A stretch of 64,000 bases of DNA from an uncultured Acetatifactor sp. (GTDB lineage: Bacteria; Bacillota; Clostridia; Lachnospirales; Lachnospiraceae): assembly GCA_934433135.1 (NCBI GenBank), contig CAKRZO010000003.1:180606-244605 (forward strand), read 5' to 3'. Below the pieces are notes generated by a model, which saw only the letters and a program-made list of their open reading frames with translations, did not search any database and was not told the DNA's origin. The first letter of the stretch is position 1. Every line of letters starts with the position of its first letter. Position numbers and translations under genes: made by a program. This document shows, one piece after another, positions 8,368 through 16,963 of this stretch.

Positions 8368-8667
8368 TCACTCCCTCTCCATCCTTAAATACTTCGTTCT
8401 TAAATACCACGCCTGTTCGGGAGATATTATTCTGTCAACTTCAGCGGAATTGATATCCGCATACAAATCGCACCAATAAATATCCCAATGCATATCCTGC
8501 TTGCCGCTGTCTTCGATTTCCCAGGAGCGCTTCATATTCTCAATCGATATTTGCAGATATGGCGGCAAACCGCATTCCAAATAACTCTTATTTTCAGGAT
8601 GCCCCGTTTCGGGATCAAATCTTTCCGATTCATCTAATTGCATTATTTTCTCCATTTCCGGTTCCAT
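8368..8667 (-). CDS. Hypothetical protein, 99 residues
   Basis: A small acidic, tryptophan- and tyrosine-rich soluble protein (for example WEIEDSG, DMHWDIYWCDLYADIN). There is no signal peptide or membrane segment and no recognised domain. AAAGGAAAG lies about seven bases before the ATG. The gene is isolated: its transcript is closed by a strong terminator, with a 14-codon ORF in between. Coding character (codon bias and protein-like composition) supports a real gene; the function is unknown. Confidence 0.6.
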   Translation of the reverse strand: MEPEMEKIMQLDESERFDPETGHPENKSYLECGLPPYLQISIENMKRSWEIEDSGKQDMHWDIYWCDLYADINSAEVDRIISPEQAWYLRTKYLRMERE

Positions 8668-8797
8668 ACCGCTTTCCTTTACTGTTTTTCGGACTTCTTC
8701 CGTCTCCTTGCCGTTCCTAAGAGGCGAACTCTACATATCCACATTGTATCGGCATGCCGGTCGTTTGTCAATGGAATTACTGATTATAAATCTGCAG

Positions 8798-8826
8798 TTG
8801 AATTTTAACCGTGTAAATTGTATAAT
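8798..8826 (+). promoter_or_regulatory. Promoter for the anion permease gene
   Basis: TTGAAT and TATAAT with a 17-base spacer, giving a leader of about 60 bases before the ATG at 8893. In the leader GGTGCC can pair with GGCATC, but no known riboswitch was recognised. Confidence 0.7.
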
Positions 8827-8892
8827 CCTATAGGTGCCTTGGTTGTTCACTGTGATAAACGGGCATCTAATTTGCAGCAGGGAGTCGGACAA

Positions 8893-10020
8893 ATGAGAAA
8901 CGAACATAAAATTTTTTCAGATATAGGGATCTTCGTAAAAAAGAACACGGTTATGTGCATAGCGTTGCTGGCGGCTATCATAACAAGTTTTATCATACCG
9001 GTTGACAGGCAGTACCTTGGCTACTTTGATTACAAAACCCTGACTTGCTTATTTTGTGTACTGGCGGTAGTCTGTGCGTTGAAAAATATTCATTTTTTCT
9101 ATCTGCTGGCAAGAAAAGTAGTACAGCTTTTTAAGAATGCCAGAATGAGTATTCTGGCACTTGTTTACATTACCTTTATCGGTTCGATGCTGATTGCAAA
9201 TGATATGGCGCTGTTAACGTTTCTGCCCCTGGGATATTTTGTATTGACAACGACCAAAAAAGAAAGCTACATGGCATTTACCTTTATTATGCAGAATATT
9301 GCGGCGAATCTGGGCGGAATGCTGACTCCGTTCGGCAACCCTCAAAACTTATATCTGTATTCCAAATTTCAGATACCGAATGGGGAATTTATGGGGATTA
9401 TGGCATTGCCGTTTGCCTTTTCCATTCTGTTGATTACATTGTGCTGTATCATCTTTGTAAAACCGGAACCCTTAAGCTTACCGGAAGAAAAAATGGTACT
9501 CGATCCGAAACGAGTTACCTTATATCTGGCATTGTTTGCCTTATCCATTGCCATCGTTTTCCGAGGAATCCCTTATTGGGCAGGTCTGCTTATTATACCG
9601 CCGGTACTGTTCTTTGCCGACAGAAAAGCATTGAAATCGGTTGATTACGGTTTGTTGTTTACCTTTGTATTCTTTTTTATTTTCGCGGGGAACATGGCCA
9701 GGATTGACGCGATCCGAAATTTGTTTTCCGGATTGTTAGCAAAAAACACATTGCTTATGAGCGTGCTTTCATGCCAGTTCATAAGCAATGTGCCTTCGGC
9801 GATCTTATTATCGCAATTTACCGATCGATATGCCGATCTGCTGGTAGGTGTCAATATCGGCGGAGTGGGAACCTTAATCGCTTCCCTGGCAAGCCTGATC
9901 ACCTTCCGGGAATATGTGAAACATAACCCCGGGAAAACCGGCTATTACCTAAAAATGTTTTCGGTCTTTAATTTTTCCTTTTTAATTCTGCTAGTTACGG
10001 TTATGATGTGGGTGAGGTAA
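8893..10020 (+). CDS. Anion permease of the ArsB/NhaD/SLC13-like ion transporter superfamily
   Basis: 375 residues with about ten hydrophobic segments. The paired hairpin-like motifs of this superfamily are visible: LIANDMALLTFLPL with GGMLTPFGNPQNLYLY in the first half, and QFISNVPSAILLSQF in the second half. The relatives move arsenite, sulfate, dicarboxylates or citrate; the substrate here cannot be assigned. The start at 8893 has GGAG eight bases upstream; an upstream in-frame ATG falls inside the promoter -10 region. The gene is alone on the plus strand, followed by a ferredoxin remnant and then convergent GH29. Confidence 0.82.
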   Translation: MRNEHKIFSDIGIFVKKNTVMCIALLAAIITSFIIPVDRQYLGYFDYKTLTCLFCVLAVVCALKNIHFFYLLARKVVQLFKNARMSILALVYITFIGSMLIANDMALLTFLPLGYFVLTTTKKESYMAFTFIMQNIAANLGGMLTPFGNPQNLYLYSKFQIPNGEFMGIMALPFAFSILLITLCCIIFVKPEPLSLPEEKMVLDPKRVTLYLALFALSIAIVFRGIPYWAGLLIIPPVLFFADRKALKSVDYGLLFTFVFFFIFAGNMARIDAIRNLFSGLLAKNTLLMSVLSCQFISNVPSAILLSQFTDRYADLLVGVNIGGVGTLIASLASLITFREYVKHNPGKTGYYLKMFSVFNFSFLILLVTVMMWVR

Positions 10021-10032
10021 TGATGGAAAACC

Positions 10033-10146
10033 ATGAGCTATTTCTCTCTTCTACGTGTCCACTGCGATGAAAGCAAGTGCGTCCACTGCGGTAAATGCCT
10101 GCAGACCTGCCCTATGAATGTAGAGATCAACAGGGAATCCCACAAA
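10033..10146 (+). pseudogene. Fragment of a 4Fe-4S ferredoxin-type protein
   Basis: A 38-residue stretch contains CDESKCVHCGKCLQTCPMNV, a clear single 4Fe-4S cluster motif (CxxCxxCxxxCP) as found near the C-terminus of membrane-associated ferredoxin proteins. Such proteins normally continue to a second CxxCxxC motif, but here the similarity stops after NRESHK and the frame runs into unrelated sequence. The upstream part is also absent. It looks like a relic cut at both ends, lying between the permease and the end of the GH29 gene. Confidence 0.6.
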
Positions 10147-10179
10147 GGCGCTGCATTAGCTGTATTAACTTCATTATCC

Positions 10180-11433
10180 TCAAGTTCTGCCGCCAGGAGA
10201 TGTTTTATCTCCCTTGTATACACTAACACTATTGATTTTAAATTGATTTTTCGGAGACTTGCAAACAATTCTCAAACTGTTAAGTGCAATAGGATGTATT
10301 CGTATAATCCTCTTATGTCCGATTGCTTTTCCGCTGTATATTTTTACACCATCTTCTGCACATTTGTGTGGTTGTATATAAATATCAAACTCCGTCACAA
10401 AATCGTCCGTAGTCAAGTCTTCCCTGAACACTAGATACTCTACAATCGTTCTTTTATCAAATCTTAGGGTAATATTTCCATTGCTGTCCATCCTTTCGGC
10501 ATTCTCTTCCACAGCAAACAGTTCCTTTATTTTCTGACCGAAATCACACATGATTTGTCTGTCTTTTTTCGGTATAAGTCCTCTCCTGTCCGGCGAAAGA
10601 TTCAGCAAAAGATTTCCGCCGTTACCTACGGAATAACAATACAGGCTCACAAGTTCATCAACACTTTTCACAGTATCGTTGTCCTTTTCACTGTAAAACC
10701 AATTGTCCCTTATACAGCAATCACATTCATAAGGCAGAAAAATCTCTTCTCCAAGCTCATCATCCTGCGTGGTCTTTTCGGAAAACGGTACACGACTTGT
10801 TACATATCCGCAGTCAATCGGTGCAATACCGCTTTCATTTCCAACCCAACGCGTATCCGGATCCCACATATTGAATAAAAGAATTTCCGGCTGCAGACTG
10901 CGTATCACCCCGACAATGCGTTTTACATCATATTGATGATTCTCCGAACCGCATCCGTCGAACCAAAGATAGTCGATTTTGCCGTAATTTGTCAAAAGCT
11001 CGCTTATCTGATTGATAAAGTATTCATCATACGCAGAATCTGCCATTTCTTTGTAACCTTCCTGCGCCGGAGAATAGTACAGCCCCACAGACAAACCATA
11101 TTTTCTGCAGGCATCAACAAACTCTTTTACAACATCGCCATGACCACCTTTGTATGGGGTATTCTGTACACTGTAATCGGTATATTTTGACGGCCAATTT
11201 GCAAAGCCGTCATGGTGTTTACAAACCAAAATTGCATACTTTGCTCCTGCCTCGTATGCAGTAGCAATCCAGTTTTCGCAATCCAGTTCTGTAGGATTAA
11301 AACCGGCTAACGGCATGGGAAGTCCATCCCAATCAACATGCCCCTCATAGAATGTCCTGATCCCGAAATGAAAGAAAACACCGAACTCTCTATCCAGAAA
11401 TTTGCTTTTTTTCTCATTTATCCTGTTTTTCAT
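10180..11433 (-). CDS. GH29 alpha-L-fucosidase
   Basis: 417 residues, matching the catalytic (beta/alpha)8 part of GH29 plus a C-terminal beta-sandwich. The diagnostic segments are GVFFHFGIRTFYEG near the N-terminus, KHHDGFANWPSKYTDYSV near residue 75 and YLWFDGCGSE, whose aspartate (about residue 159) is the expected nucleophile. No signal peptide is present, so it should act in the cytoplasm on fucosylated oligosaccharides brought in by the ABC transporter encoded just upstream. It is the last gene of the YesMN-controlled locus, separated from the permease genes by 279 bases that hold a hairpin repeat, so it may also have its own transcript. Confidence 0.93.
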   Translation of the reverse strand: MKNRINEKKSKFLDREFGVFFHFGIRTFYEGHVDWDGLPMPLAGFNPTELDCENWIATAYEAGAKYAILVCKHHDGFANWPSKYTDYSVQNTPYKGGHGDVVKEFVDACRKYGLSVGLYYSPAQEGYKEMADSAYDEYFINQISELLTNYGKIDYLWFDGCGSENHQYDVKRIVGVIRSLQPEILLFNMWDPDTRWVGNESGIAPIDCGYVTSRVPFSEKTTQDDELGEEIFLPYECDCCIRDNWFYSEKDNDTVKSVDELVSLYCYSVGNGGNLLLNLSPDRRGLIPKKDRQIMCDFGQKIKELFAVEENAERMDSNGNITLRFDKRTIVEYLVFREDLTTDDFVTEFDIYIQPHKCAEDGVKIYSGKAIGHKRIIRIHPIALNSLRIVCKSPKNQFKINSVSVYKGDKTSPGGRT

Positions 11434-11440
11434 CTAAATC

Positions 11441-11545
11441 TCCATTCCGCAGACGCTTTATCGTCAGAGGAATCGCGCGTCAAATTTCAGAGTTGACGCT
11501 GCGATCGAGGCTACTTTGTAACGCCTGCGACACAAATAGCCATGT
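11441..11545. repeat. Interspersed hairpin repeat, family C, copy 2
   Basis: Homologous to 2803-2879 but with about 27 extra bases, whose GCGTCAA and TTGACGC form a hairpin. The flanks form two more stems, GACG with CGTC and GGCTACTTTGT with ACAAATAGCC. It lies upstream of the fucosidase gene in the 279-base gap 11434-11712; the rest of that gap shows nothing I can identify. Confidence 0.75.
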
Positions 11546-11712
11546 AAAAAAATGCATTCTTTCACACTAATCAGTTCCTCCGTTATCAACATGGCATTTT
11601 TAAACAGACTCCGTTATGTGCTGCGACAATAATCCTATACTTTTTTCTTTATTCAAATATTTTTTCCTTACGAAACTTGTCGGAAGCTGTCCGATAGAAT
11701 TTCTTTCCGCAC

Positions 11713-12633
11713 TTATTCTTTAACAGCACCTACCGTGATTCCCGATATAAAATATTTCTGCAATGTCAAAAATACGAATACAATCGGTCCGGTTGCCAGA
11801 ACCGCCATTGCCATCCTCGCTCCTAATGTCGGTGCCTCATAACCCTGTATTACCATCCCGTACTGCTGCGCTTCCGGACTGTTTAAAAGTTCAATATTCC
11901 GCATCATTGTCACCAACAGATATTGCAGACTCACTTTGTTAGATGAATCCATATACAACATGGACTCGTACCAGGAATTCCAGTAACCCAATATCAAAAA
12001 CAGGCCGATAGTCGCAAACACGGGCTTGGAAATCGGTATTACAATTTTAGAGAAAATAATCAGTTCGCTTCCGCCGTCCATTTTAGCTGACTCGATCAGA
12101 GACTCCGGAATGTCCCGGAAAAATCCTTTCATTAATAGAATATTCCATGCGCTGCACATACCGGGAATAATCAAAGCAAGAAGGTTATCCTTTAAATGCA
12201 GCCACTTTACCATTAAAATATAGGTCGGAACCAGTCCTCCATTAAACAGCATTGTAAAAAAAACGAAAAAGGACAGCATGTTTCTTAAACTGTAACTTTT
12301 CCTGGATATCACATAGCCATAGGTTGCCGTCACCCACAGTCCTGCCAGTGTTCCTACAATCGTTATAATAATAGTTACCAGATAAGCATCAATCAGCTTT
12401 TTCGGCGCCATAAAAATGAGACGGTAAGTCTCCAGTGTAAAATCCTTAGGAATAATCCGATATCCGTTTCTTAAAATATCGTTCTGCGTCTGAAAGGAAG
12501 AACCGATCACATACAGGAACGGAATGATACAGCTTATGGCGAGTACGGTAAGAAATAAATAGATAACTGCCATAATGGTATGATCCGATTTCGACATTTT
12601 CACACTGCTTTTTCGTTTCATTCTCTTTTCCAT
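11713..12633 (-). CDS. Carbohydrate ABC transporter permease (LplC/YtcP type)
   Basis: About 306 residues with six membrane segments and the binding-protein-dependent permease signature (EAA loop) ESAKMDGGSELIIFSKIVIP. This is the second inner-membrane subunit of a CUT1 sugar importer; members of the YtcP branch pair with YteP-like permeases and use a shared MsmX-like ATPase encoded elsewhere, which fits the lack of an ATPase gene here. The ATG at 12633 is preferred to a GTG two codons earlier because GGGAAAG is then nine bases away. It follows the first permease gene by about 20 bases and belongs to the same transcript. Confidence 0.93.
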   Translation of the reverse strand: MEKRMKRKSSVKMSKSDHTIMAVIYLFLTVLAISCIIPFLYVIGSSFQTQNDILRNGYRIIPKDFTLETYRLIFMAPKKLIDAYLVTIIITIVGTLAGLWVTATYGYVISRKSYSLRNMLSFFVFFTMLFNGGLVPTYILMVKWLHLKDNLLALIIPGMCSAWNILLMKGFFRDIPESLIESAKMDGGSELIIFSKIVIPISKPVFATIGLFLILGYWNSWYESMLYMDSSNKVSLQYLLVTMMRNIELLNSPEAQQYGMVIQGYEAPTLGARMAMAVLATGPIVFVFLTLQKYFISGITVGAVKE

Positions 12634-12653
12634 TTTCACATTCTTTCCCTTTC

Positions 12654-13580
12654 TCAGAATAATCCCTGGTCCTTATCCATTTTTTTGACGATCCAGTTCG
12701 TGAAAATCACCAGGAAAAATCCCACCACTGACTGGAAAAATCCGGCTGCCGCAGCCATGCCGGTATCGCCCAGCACGAGCAAAGATCGGTAAACGTAGGT
12801 ATCCAGCACATCTGTCGTCTTATAAAGCAAGGCAGAATTCAAAGGCAGATTGTAATACATTCCGAAGTCTGCGTACATAACGCTTCCCATCCTTAAAATA
12901 AACAATGTAATAATCACAGAGCGCAGCATGGGCAGCGAGATGTATCGGATACATTGCAGCTTATTTGCTCCGTCTATTTTGGCTGCTTCAAACAATTCTT
13001 TGTTAATTCCCATTAAAGAACAGTAATAAATAATCCCGTTATAGCCCATTCCCTTCCAAACATTGGATAACACCAGTATAACCGGCCACTTGGAAGCATC
13101 CGTATACCAGGAAACCGGCTCTTTTCCAAGGCTTATAAGAATATGATTAAATAACCCGTAATCAACATCCAGAAAAGCCTTAAAAGCCATGGAAATCACT
13201 ACCCAGGAAAGAAAATAGGGAACCAGAAGCATGGATTGATAAGTTCTTACCAGCCGGCTGCTTACTTCGTATAAAGCCAATGCAATCGCCACACAGATCG
13301 CCAGACTCAGCACCGTTCCCAGCGCATTGTATACAAGGGTGTTTCGCAGAGCCTGCATGGCATCTCTTCCCTTGAACAAGAATTCAAAATTCTGAAATCC
13401 GGACCACTTGCTTTTCCAAAAGCCAAGCGCAATTTTATAATCCTTAAACGGCAGCACCAGTCCATAAAGCGGTATGTATTTAAAAATCAGGAAATAGAGA
13501 ATTCCCGGCAAGGCCAGGAGTGTTAACTGTATATTTCCCCTCCATTTAGCCTTTCTATTATTTGTCCGCTTCCTTTTCAT
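12654..13580 (-). CDS. Carbohydrate ABC transporter permease (LplB/YteP type)
   Basis: 308 residues with six membrane segments. The N-terminal PGILYFLIFKYIPLYGLVLP and the EAA loop EAAKIDGANKLQCIRYISLP identify the LplB/YteP branch of CUT1 sugar permeases, which import oligosaccharides from complex glycans. GGAGAGTAC precedes the ATG. The gene follows the solute-binding lipoprotein gene after 123 bases that hold a strong hairpin and a fragment of the GTAACAGTTCA repeat, an arrangement that usually keeps permease expression below that of the binding protein. Confidence 0.94.
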   Translation of the reverse strand: MKRKRTNNRKAKWRGNIQLTLLALPGILYFLIFKYIPLYGLVLPFKDYKIALGFWKSKWSGFQNFEFLFKGRDAMQALRNTLVYNALGTVLSLAICVAIALALYEVSSRLVRTYQSMLLVPYFLSWVVISMAFKAFLDVDYGLFNHILISLGKEPVSWYTDASKWPVILVLSNVWKGMGYNGIIYYCSLMGINKELFEAAKIDGANKLQCIRYISLPMLRSVIITLFILRMGSVMYADFGMYYNLPLNSALLYKTTDVLDTYVYRSLLVLGDTGMAAAAGFFQSVVGFFLVIFTNWIVKKMDKDQGLF

Positions 13581-13600
13581 GTACTCTCCTTCCGTAACAC

Positions 13601-13616
13601 GTATAACAGTTCAGAC
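13601..13616. repeat. Fragment of the GTAACAGTTCA repeat
   Basis: GTATAACAGTTCAGAC resembles the end of the full palindromic elements at 20951 and 32741. Only one end is present, between the permease and binding-protein genes. Confidence 0.4.
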
Positions 13617-13658
13617 ATTTTTGTCATTCCATGAGCCAAAAAGTTGCATGTATAAACC

Positions 13659-13696
13659 AACCGGCTGCCAACAAACATTTCCATTGGCAGCCGGCT
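13659..13696. terminator. Hairpin between binding-protein and permease genes
   Basis: AACCGGCTGCCAA and TTGGCAGCCGG form a long perfect stem. A T-run exists only on the plus side; on the minus strand it most likely acts as a leaky terminator or as a 3' block to exonucleases, raising binding-protein mRNA relative to permease mRNA. Confidence 0.75.
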
Positions 13697-13703
13697 TTTC
13701 ACA

Positions 13704-15263
13704 TTACTTATTATTTGCTTTCTTCCATTCCTGATACTGCTTATTTACTTCTTCCAGAAGAGTATCAATTCCTGCTTCTTTTACTCTCTCCTGGGTTTCC
13801 TTCAGATATTTATCAAAATCCGGCATTGCCCCCACGTCAAACACAGAATTTACTTCTGAATAAATGGCGCTCAACTGTGCCACTTCCGTTCTTACATTAG
13901 AGGAATCAAAGCTAAATCCCAAACATTTTACTGCAGTTCCCTTTTCATTGTTTTCCTGCATCTGCCTCAATGATTCAGTAGAGTTCCATGAAGAATTCCA
14001 CTGGTCAAACAAGGGTCCTACCCAGTTATGCCAGATAACCCACTTCTGTTCACTGCCGCTGTTGGGAATAACGGTCTTTTCCGTAGTATTGCTGGTATCT
14101 ACGGTATAATCAATTCCTTCCACGCCGTAAGCCAGGGTATTGGACAACTCGGGATCAGCCCAAACCAGGTTCAGAAGCTGCATGGCTTCTTCCGGATGTT
14201 TAGAGGTAATACTGATGGCATTGGTTTGACCCAACATGATAGCGCTGGTAATTAAAGAATTACCCACATAGCTTTCCACACAGTCAAATCCATAAATGCC
14301 GCTGGATTTGCTTCCGTCTTCCGAATAATAACCTGTCGATCCTAACACTGCATATTTACCGGTTTTGGCTTCTGCCGTGACATCAGTCTGCTCCAGCACA
14401 TTGGATGCAAAATATCCCTTATCATTCCAATTCTTCCGGATTTTCTTGGCCGCAATCCACTGTTCGTTTTCAAAAACATTAGAAAATTCATCCGTATTAT
14501 TGTCATACCTGATACAAGGAGCTCCATCTACATCGCACAAATTGTTGAAGAATGAACCACCGGCATTCTTCGTCAAAGGAATCATGTCCGGTTCGTTTTC
14601 CTTAATCAAAGCAAGATAGCTTTCCAGTTTTTCCGGCGTATTCAGATCTTTGTAATCAATATTGTATTTGTCGATCAGATCTTTCTTAAAGACATAAGAC
14701 ATAGACGAAGAATAAGGACTTTGTCCCGGAATTGTCAGAATTTCTCCGTTTTTAGTGGCAGCTGTTAAAGCTCTGGGATCCTCCTTCTTTAAAATATCCT
14801 GACCATACTTATCCAAAAGATCGTTTAACGGTAAAAAAGCTCCCCCATCTGCATTTCTGTTAAAGCTATTTGTCCATGTACCAGTAAAACAGATATCAAA
14901 TTCTTCTCCTGTGGAGATCATAGTTGTCATCTTTTCCGTATAGTTTCCGCTTTCAATTAAATGAAATTTAAATGTAAATCCCAGCTTTTCTTCAACGATC
15001 TTATTGGCTGCTTCCTCTACCAGAAGCTGATCGTCCATGTTGCTTCCCGCCATGGGCATGTACCAATGGATTACAATATCACTCTTTGCGACCTTATTCT
15101 CTCCTTCGGATGCCTTGGTCTCTTCGGTGCTTTTGGGTACGCTTTCGGTTTGTTTCGCCTCGTTATCCTTTTGTGTCTGTTTGTTGCCGCAGCCGGTTAA
15201 AGCAAACAATACCGCAGCCAAAAAAACAGCTGTTATTCTTTTGGTCAAAGATTTTCTTTTCAT
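13704..15263 (-). CDS. Extracellular sugar-binding lipoprotein of a CUT1 ABC transporter
   Basis: 519 residues with a lipoprotein signal peptide: basic start MKRKSLTKR, hydrophobic core, and lipobox LTGC with the acylated cysteine near residue 25, then a Q/T/E/S-rich linker. The body is a family 1-type solute-binding protein of the long LplA/YtcQ branch. AGGAGG lies seven bases before the chosen ATG; the frame extends upstream but without a site. It lies between the GH27 gene and the two permease genes and should bind the oligosaccharide that GH27 and GH29 later trim in the cytoplasm. Confidence 0.92.
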   Translation of the reverse strand: MKRKSLTKRITAVFLAAVLFALTGCGNKQTQKDNEAKQTESVPKSTEETKASEGENKVAKSDIVIHWYMPMAGSNMDDQLLVEEAANKIVEEKLGFTFKFHLIESGNYTEKMTTMISTGEEFDICFTGTWTNSFNRNADGGAFLPLNDLLDKYGQDILKKEDPRALTAATKNGEILTIPGQSPYSSSMSYVFKKDLIDKYNIDYKDLNTPEKLESYLALIKENEPDMIPLTKNAGGSFFNNLCDVDGAPCIRYDNNTDEFSNVFENEQWIAAKKIRKNWNDKGYFASNVLEQTDVTAEAKTGKYAVLGSTGYYSEDGSKSSGIYGFDCVESYVGNSLITSAIMLGQTNAISITSKHPEEAMQLLNLVWADPELSNTLAYGVEGIDYTVDTSNTTEKTVIPNSGSEQKWVIWHNWVGPLFDQWNSSWNSTESLRQMQENNEKGTAVKCLGFSFDSSNVRTEVAQLSAIYSEVNSVFDVGAMPDFDKYLKETQERVKEAGIDTLLEEVNKQYQEWKKANNK

Positions 15264-15354
15264 TTTCTTCCTCCTGATTGTAATCTGTAGTGTCAAATAC
15301 TACATTTTTATTGTTAAATATTAATATAAACCTTTGTGATTTGAGTTCTCATTG

Positions 15355-16785
15355 TTACTTCAAAGCACGTAGCAATATGGCGCAATGCGGTTCGACTTTG
15401 CAGGCGAAGTCTTTCTTCCACTCTTTTTCTTGTCTTGTCCAGAGCTCCCGAACGGCACAGTATCCCTCCAGGTCAAGTACTGCCGTTTTTTCTTCCTCAG
15501 CAGTATTAAATACGGCGAACAACGCATCTCCGTTTTCCAGCTTGCGTTTGTAGATTACCAGCTCTTCTTTTTCATCAGCACTGTAAAAATCCGGATAATC
15601 CGCCAGGCTGTCCTGATTAACGGCAATGACTTCTTCGTTGCAGACCATATCCCGTTCAAACTCCGTCATCTGCTCTACCACGCAACTTAACTGAATGGGA
15701 GAGAGAAAGAACGCTCTTAAGGTATAAGCAAAAATTGCCTCGTTTTCCGTAAGTCTCGTCCGCCCGCCGTTCCAGTGGGTCATAGGCCCGATCTCCAGCA
15801 TATCCAAGTCATAGAAATGTCCCGGAGATACCGCATCCTTCCAGCGCTCAATCCGGCAATCACTTTGTAAATTCAGATATTGTTTTACATTATGCCACTG
15901 ATCTATGGAATCTCTATTGCAACGGAAGGAATTACAGTATCTCTTCCAGTATTCCCGATAGCCAAAATCAGCATCCACCGTAACCGAATATGCTATCTCC
16001 CGGGAGGCCTTTAACAATGCTTTTTTCATATAATCCGCATTGATCGGCTCACAGGGCGCCCAGTCATATTTCAAGTAGTCAAATCCCCATTCATCCCACT
16101 GCTTTACGTTATTTTCTTCCAGATGTTCCTTCCCAACACCGCCGTTATTGCAGGTAAAATAAATGTCCGGCTCCCCTCTGGTACATCCAGGTATGGATTC
16201 CAATTCCTCTGGGCATCCCCAGGCCGTCAGCATGGGGGTGGAATAAATACCGCACTTCAATCCTTTTGCATGCATTCTGTCACAGAAGCCCTTCATATCC
16301 GGGAACTTCTCATTAGGCATAACGGCATCGTACTTCCCACCGTATTCTTTCTGCCAGCTGGAATCAATATTAATGTACTGATACCCATAATCTGCAATAC
16401 CGGATGCCAGCATAGCCGCGGCTGTGTCTTCCATATTTTTCTGCGTCACAGTCCATCCGTAAGCATTCCAGCTGGTAAAGCCAAGCATAGGCGTTAAGAG
16501 CATCGTATCCTCACCAATCCGGAAAGTTACTTCCTTGCAAGCCTTCCCCAGAGCGTTCCCCGCCGTAATCTTCACCGGAAAACCGCCCTCTCTCATAACC
16601 TTTCCGCGGATAATCCCCTCCGAAAATTCCAGTCCTTCCGGCAATCCTTCCACCTGAATCGTTATCGGTCTTAATCCGGTTACCGGGATTCTTACGATCA
16701 TTCCTTTGCCGGTACAACCGCCGTAAACAGACGGCATGTGAATCACTGGCTTTCCTTCAAACGGTGTTGCTCTTGCAATTTTCAT
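15355..16785 (-). CDS. GH27 alpha-galactosidase (or alpha-N-acetylgalactosaminidase)
   Basis: 476 residues. Residues 1-95 form an Ig-like N-terminal domain, then the GH27 barrel starts at LGFTSWNAYGW. The nucleophile is Asp241 in FDYLKYDWAPCE, and Asp292 (RCNRDSIDQW) aligns with the acid/base of human alpha-galactosidase A. A C-terminal beta-domain ends the protein. No signal peptide is present, so it is expected to act inside the cell. It is the first gene after the promoter at 16902-16929 and heads a GH27/binding protein/permeases transcript. The family also contains alpha-N-acetylgalactosaminidases and isomalto-dextranases, so substrate specificity remains open; alpha-galactosides are most likely. 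Confidence 0.9.
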   Translation of the reverse strand: MKIARATPFEGKPVIHMPSVYGGCTGKGMIVRIPVTGLRPITIQVEGLPEGLEFSEGIIRGKVMREGGFPVKITAGNALGKACKEVTFRIGEDTMLLTPMLGFTSWNAYGWTVTQKNMEDTAAAMLASGIADYGYQYINIDSSWQKEYGGKYDAVMPNEKFPDMKGFCDRMHAKGLKCGIYSTPMLTAWGCPEELESIPGCTRGEPDIYFTCNNGGVGKEHLEENNVKQWDEWGFDYLKYDWAPCEPINADYMKKALLKASREIAYSVTVDADFGYREYWKRYCNSFRCNRDSIDQWHNVKQYLNLQSDCRIERWKDAVSPGHFYDLDMLEIGPMTHWNGGRTRLTENEAIFAYTLRAFFLSPIQLSCVVEQMTEFERDMVCNEEVIAVNQDSLADYPDFYSADEKEELVIYKRKLENGDALFAVFNTAEEEKTAVLDLEGYCAVRELWTRQEKEWKKDFACKVEPHCAILLRALK

Positions 16786-16901
16786 ACACTTCTCTCCCTA
16801 TAATCTTACATTTCAGCTTTCGGTCCCGGATCACACGGATCGCTCCGTGTTTCGTAATCCGATCTTACAATCAATCGTGCGCACGATTCCTTACACGCGC
16901 T

Positions 16902-16963
16902 ATTATAGGTTGAAAAAGCATTTCCGCAAATGCAATTTTTTTGGATTCGGAAAAGTTATTGGG
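16902..16963 (-). promoter_or_regulatory. Promoter and putative YesN-type operator for the GH27/ABC operon
   Basis: On the minus strand TTGCGG and TATAAT are separated by 16 bases (16924-16929, 16902-16907). Nine bases upstream of the -35, at 16939-16963, lies CCCAATAACTTTTCCGAATC followed by CAAAA, nearly identical to the block upstream of the response-regulator promoter. It ends exactly at the kinase stop codon. The ~110-base leader holds two perfect palindromes, CACGGATCGCTCCGTG and AATCGTGCGCACGATT. Confidence 0.75.
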
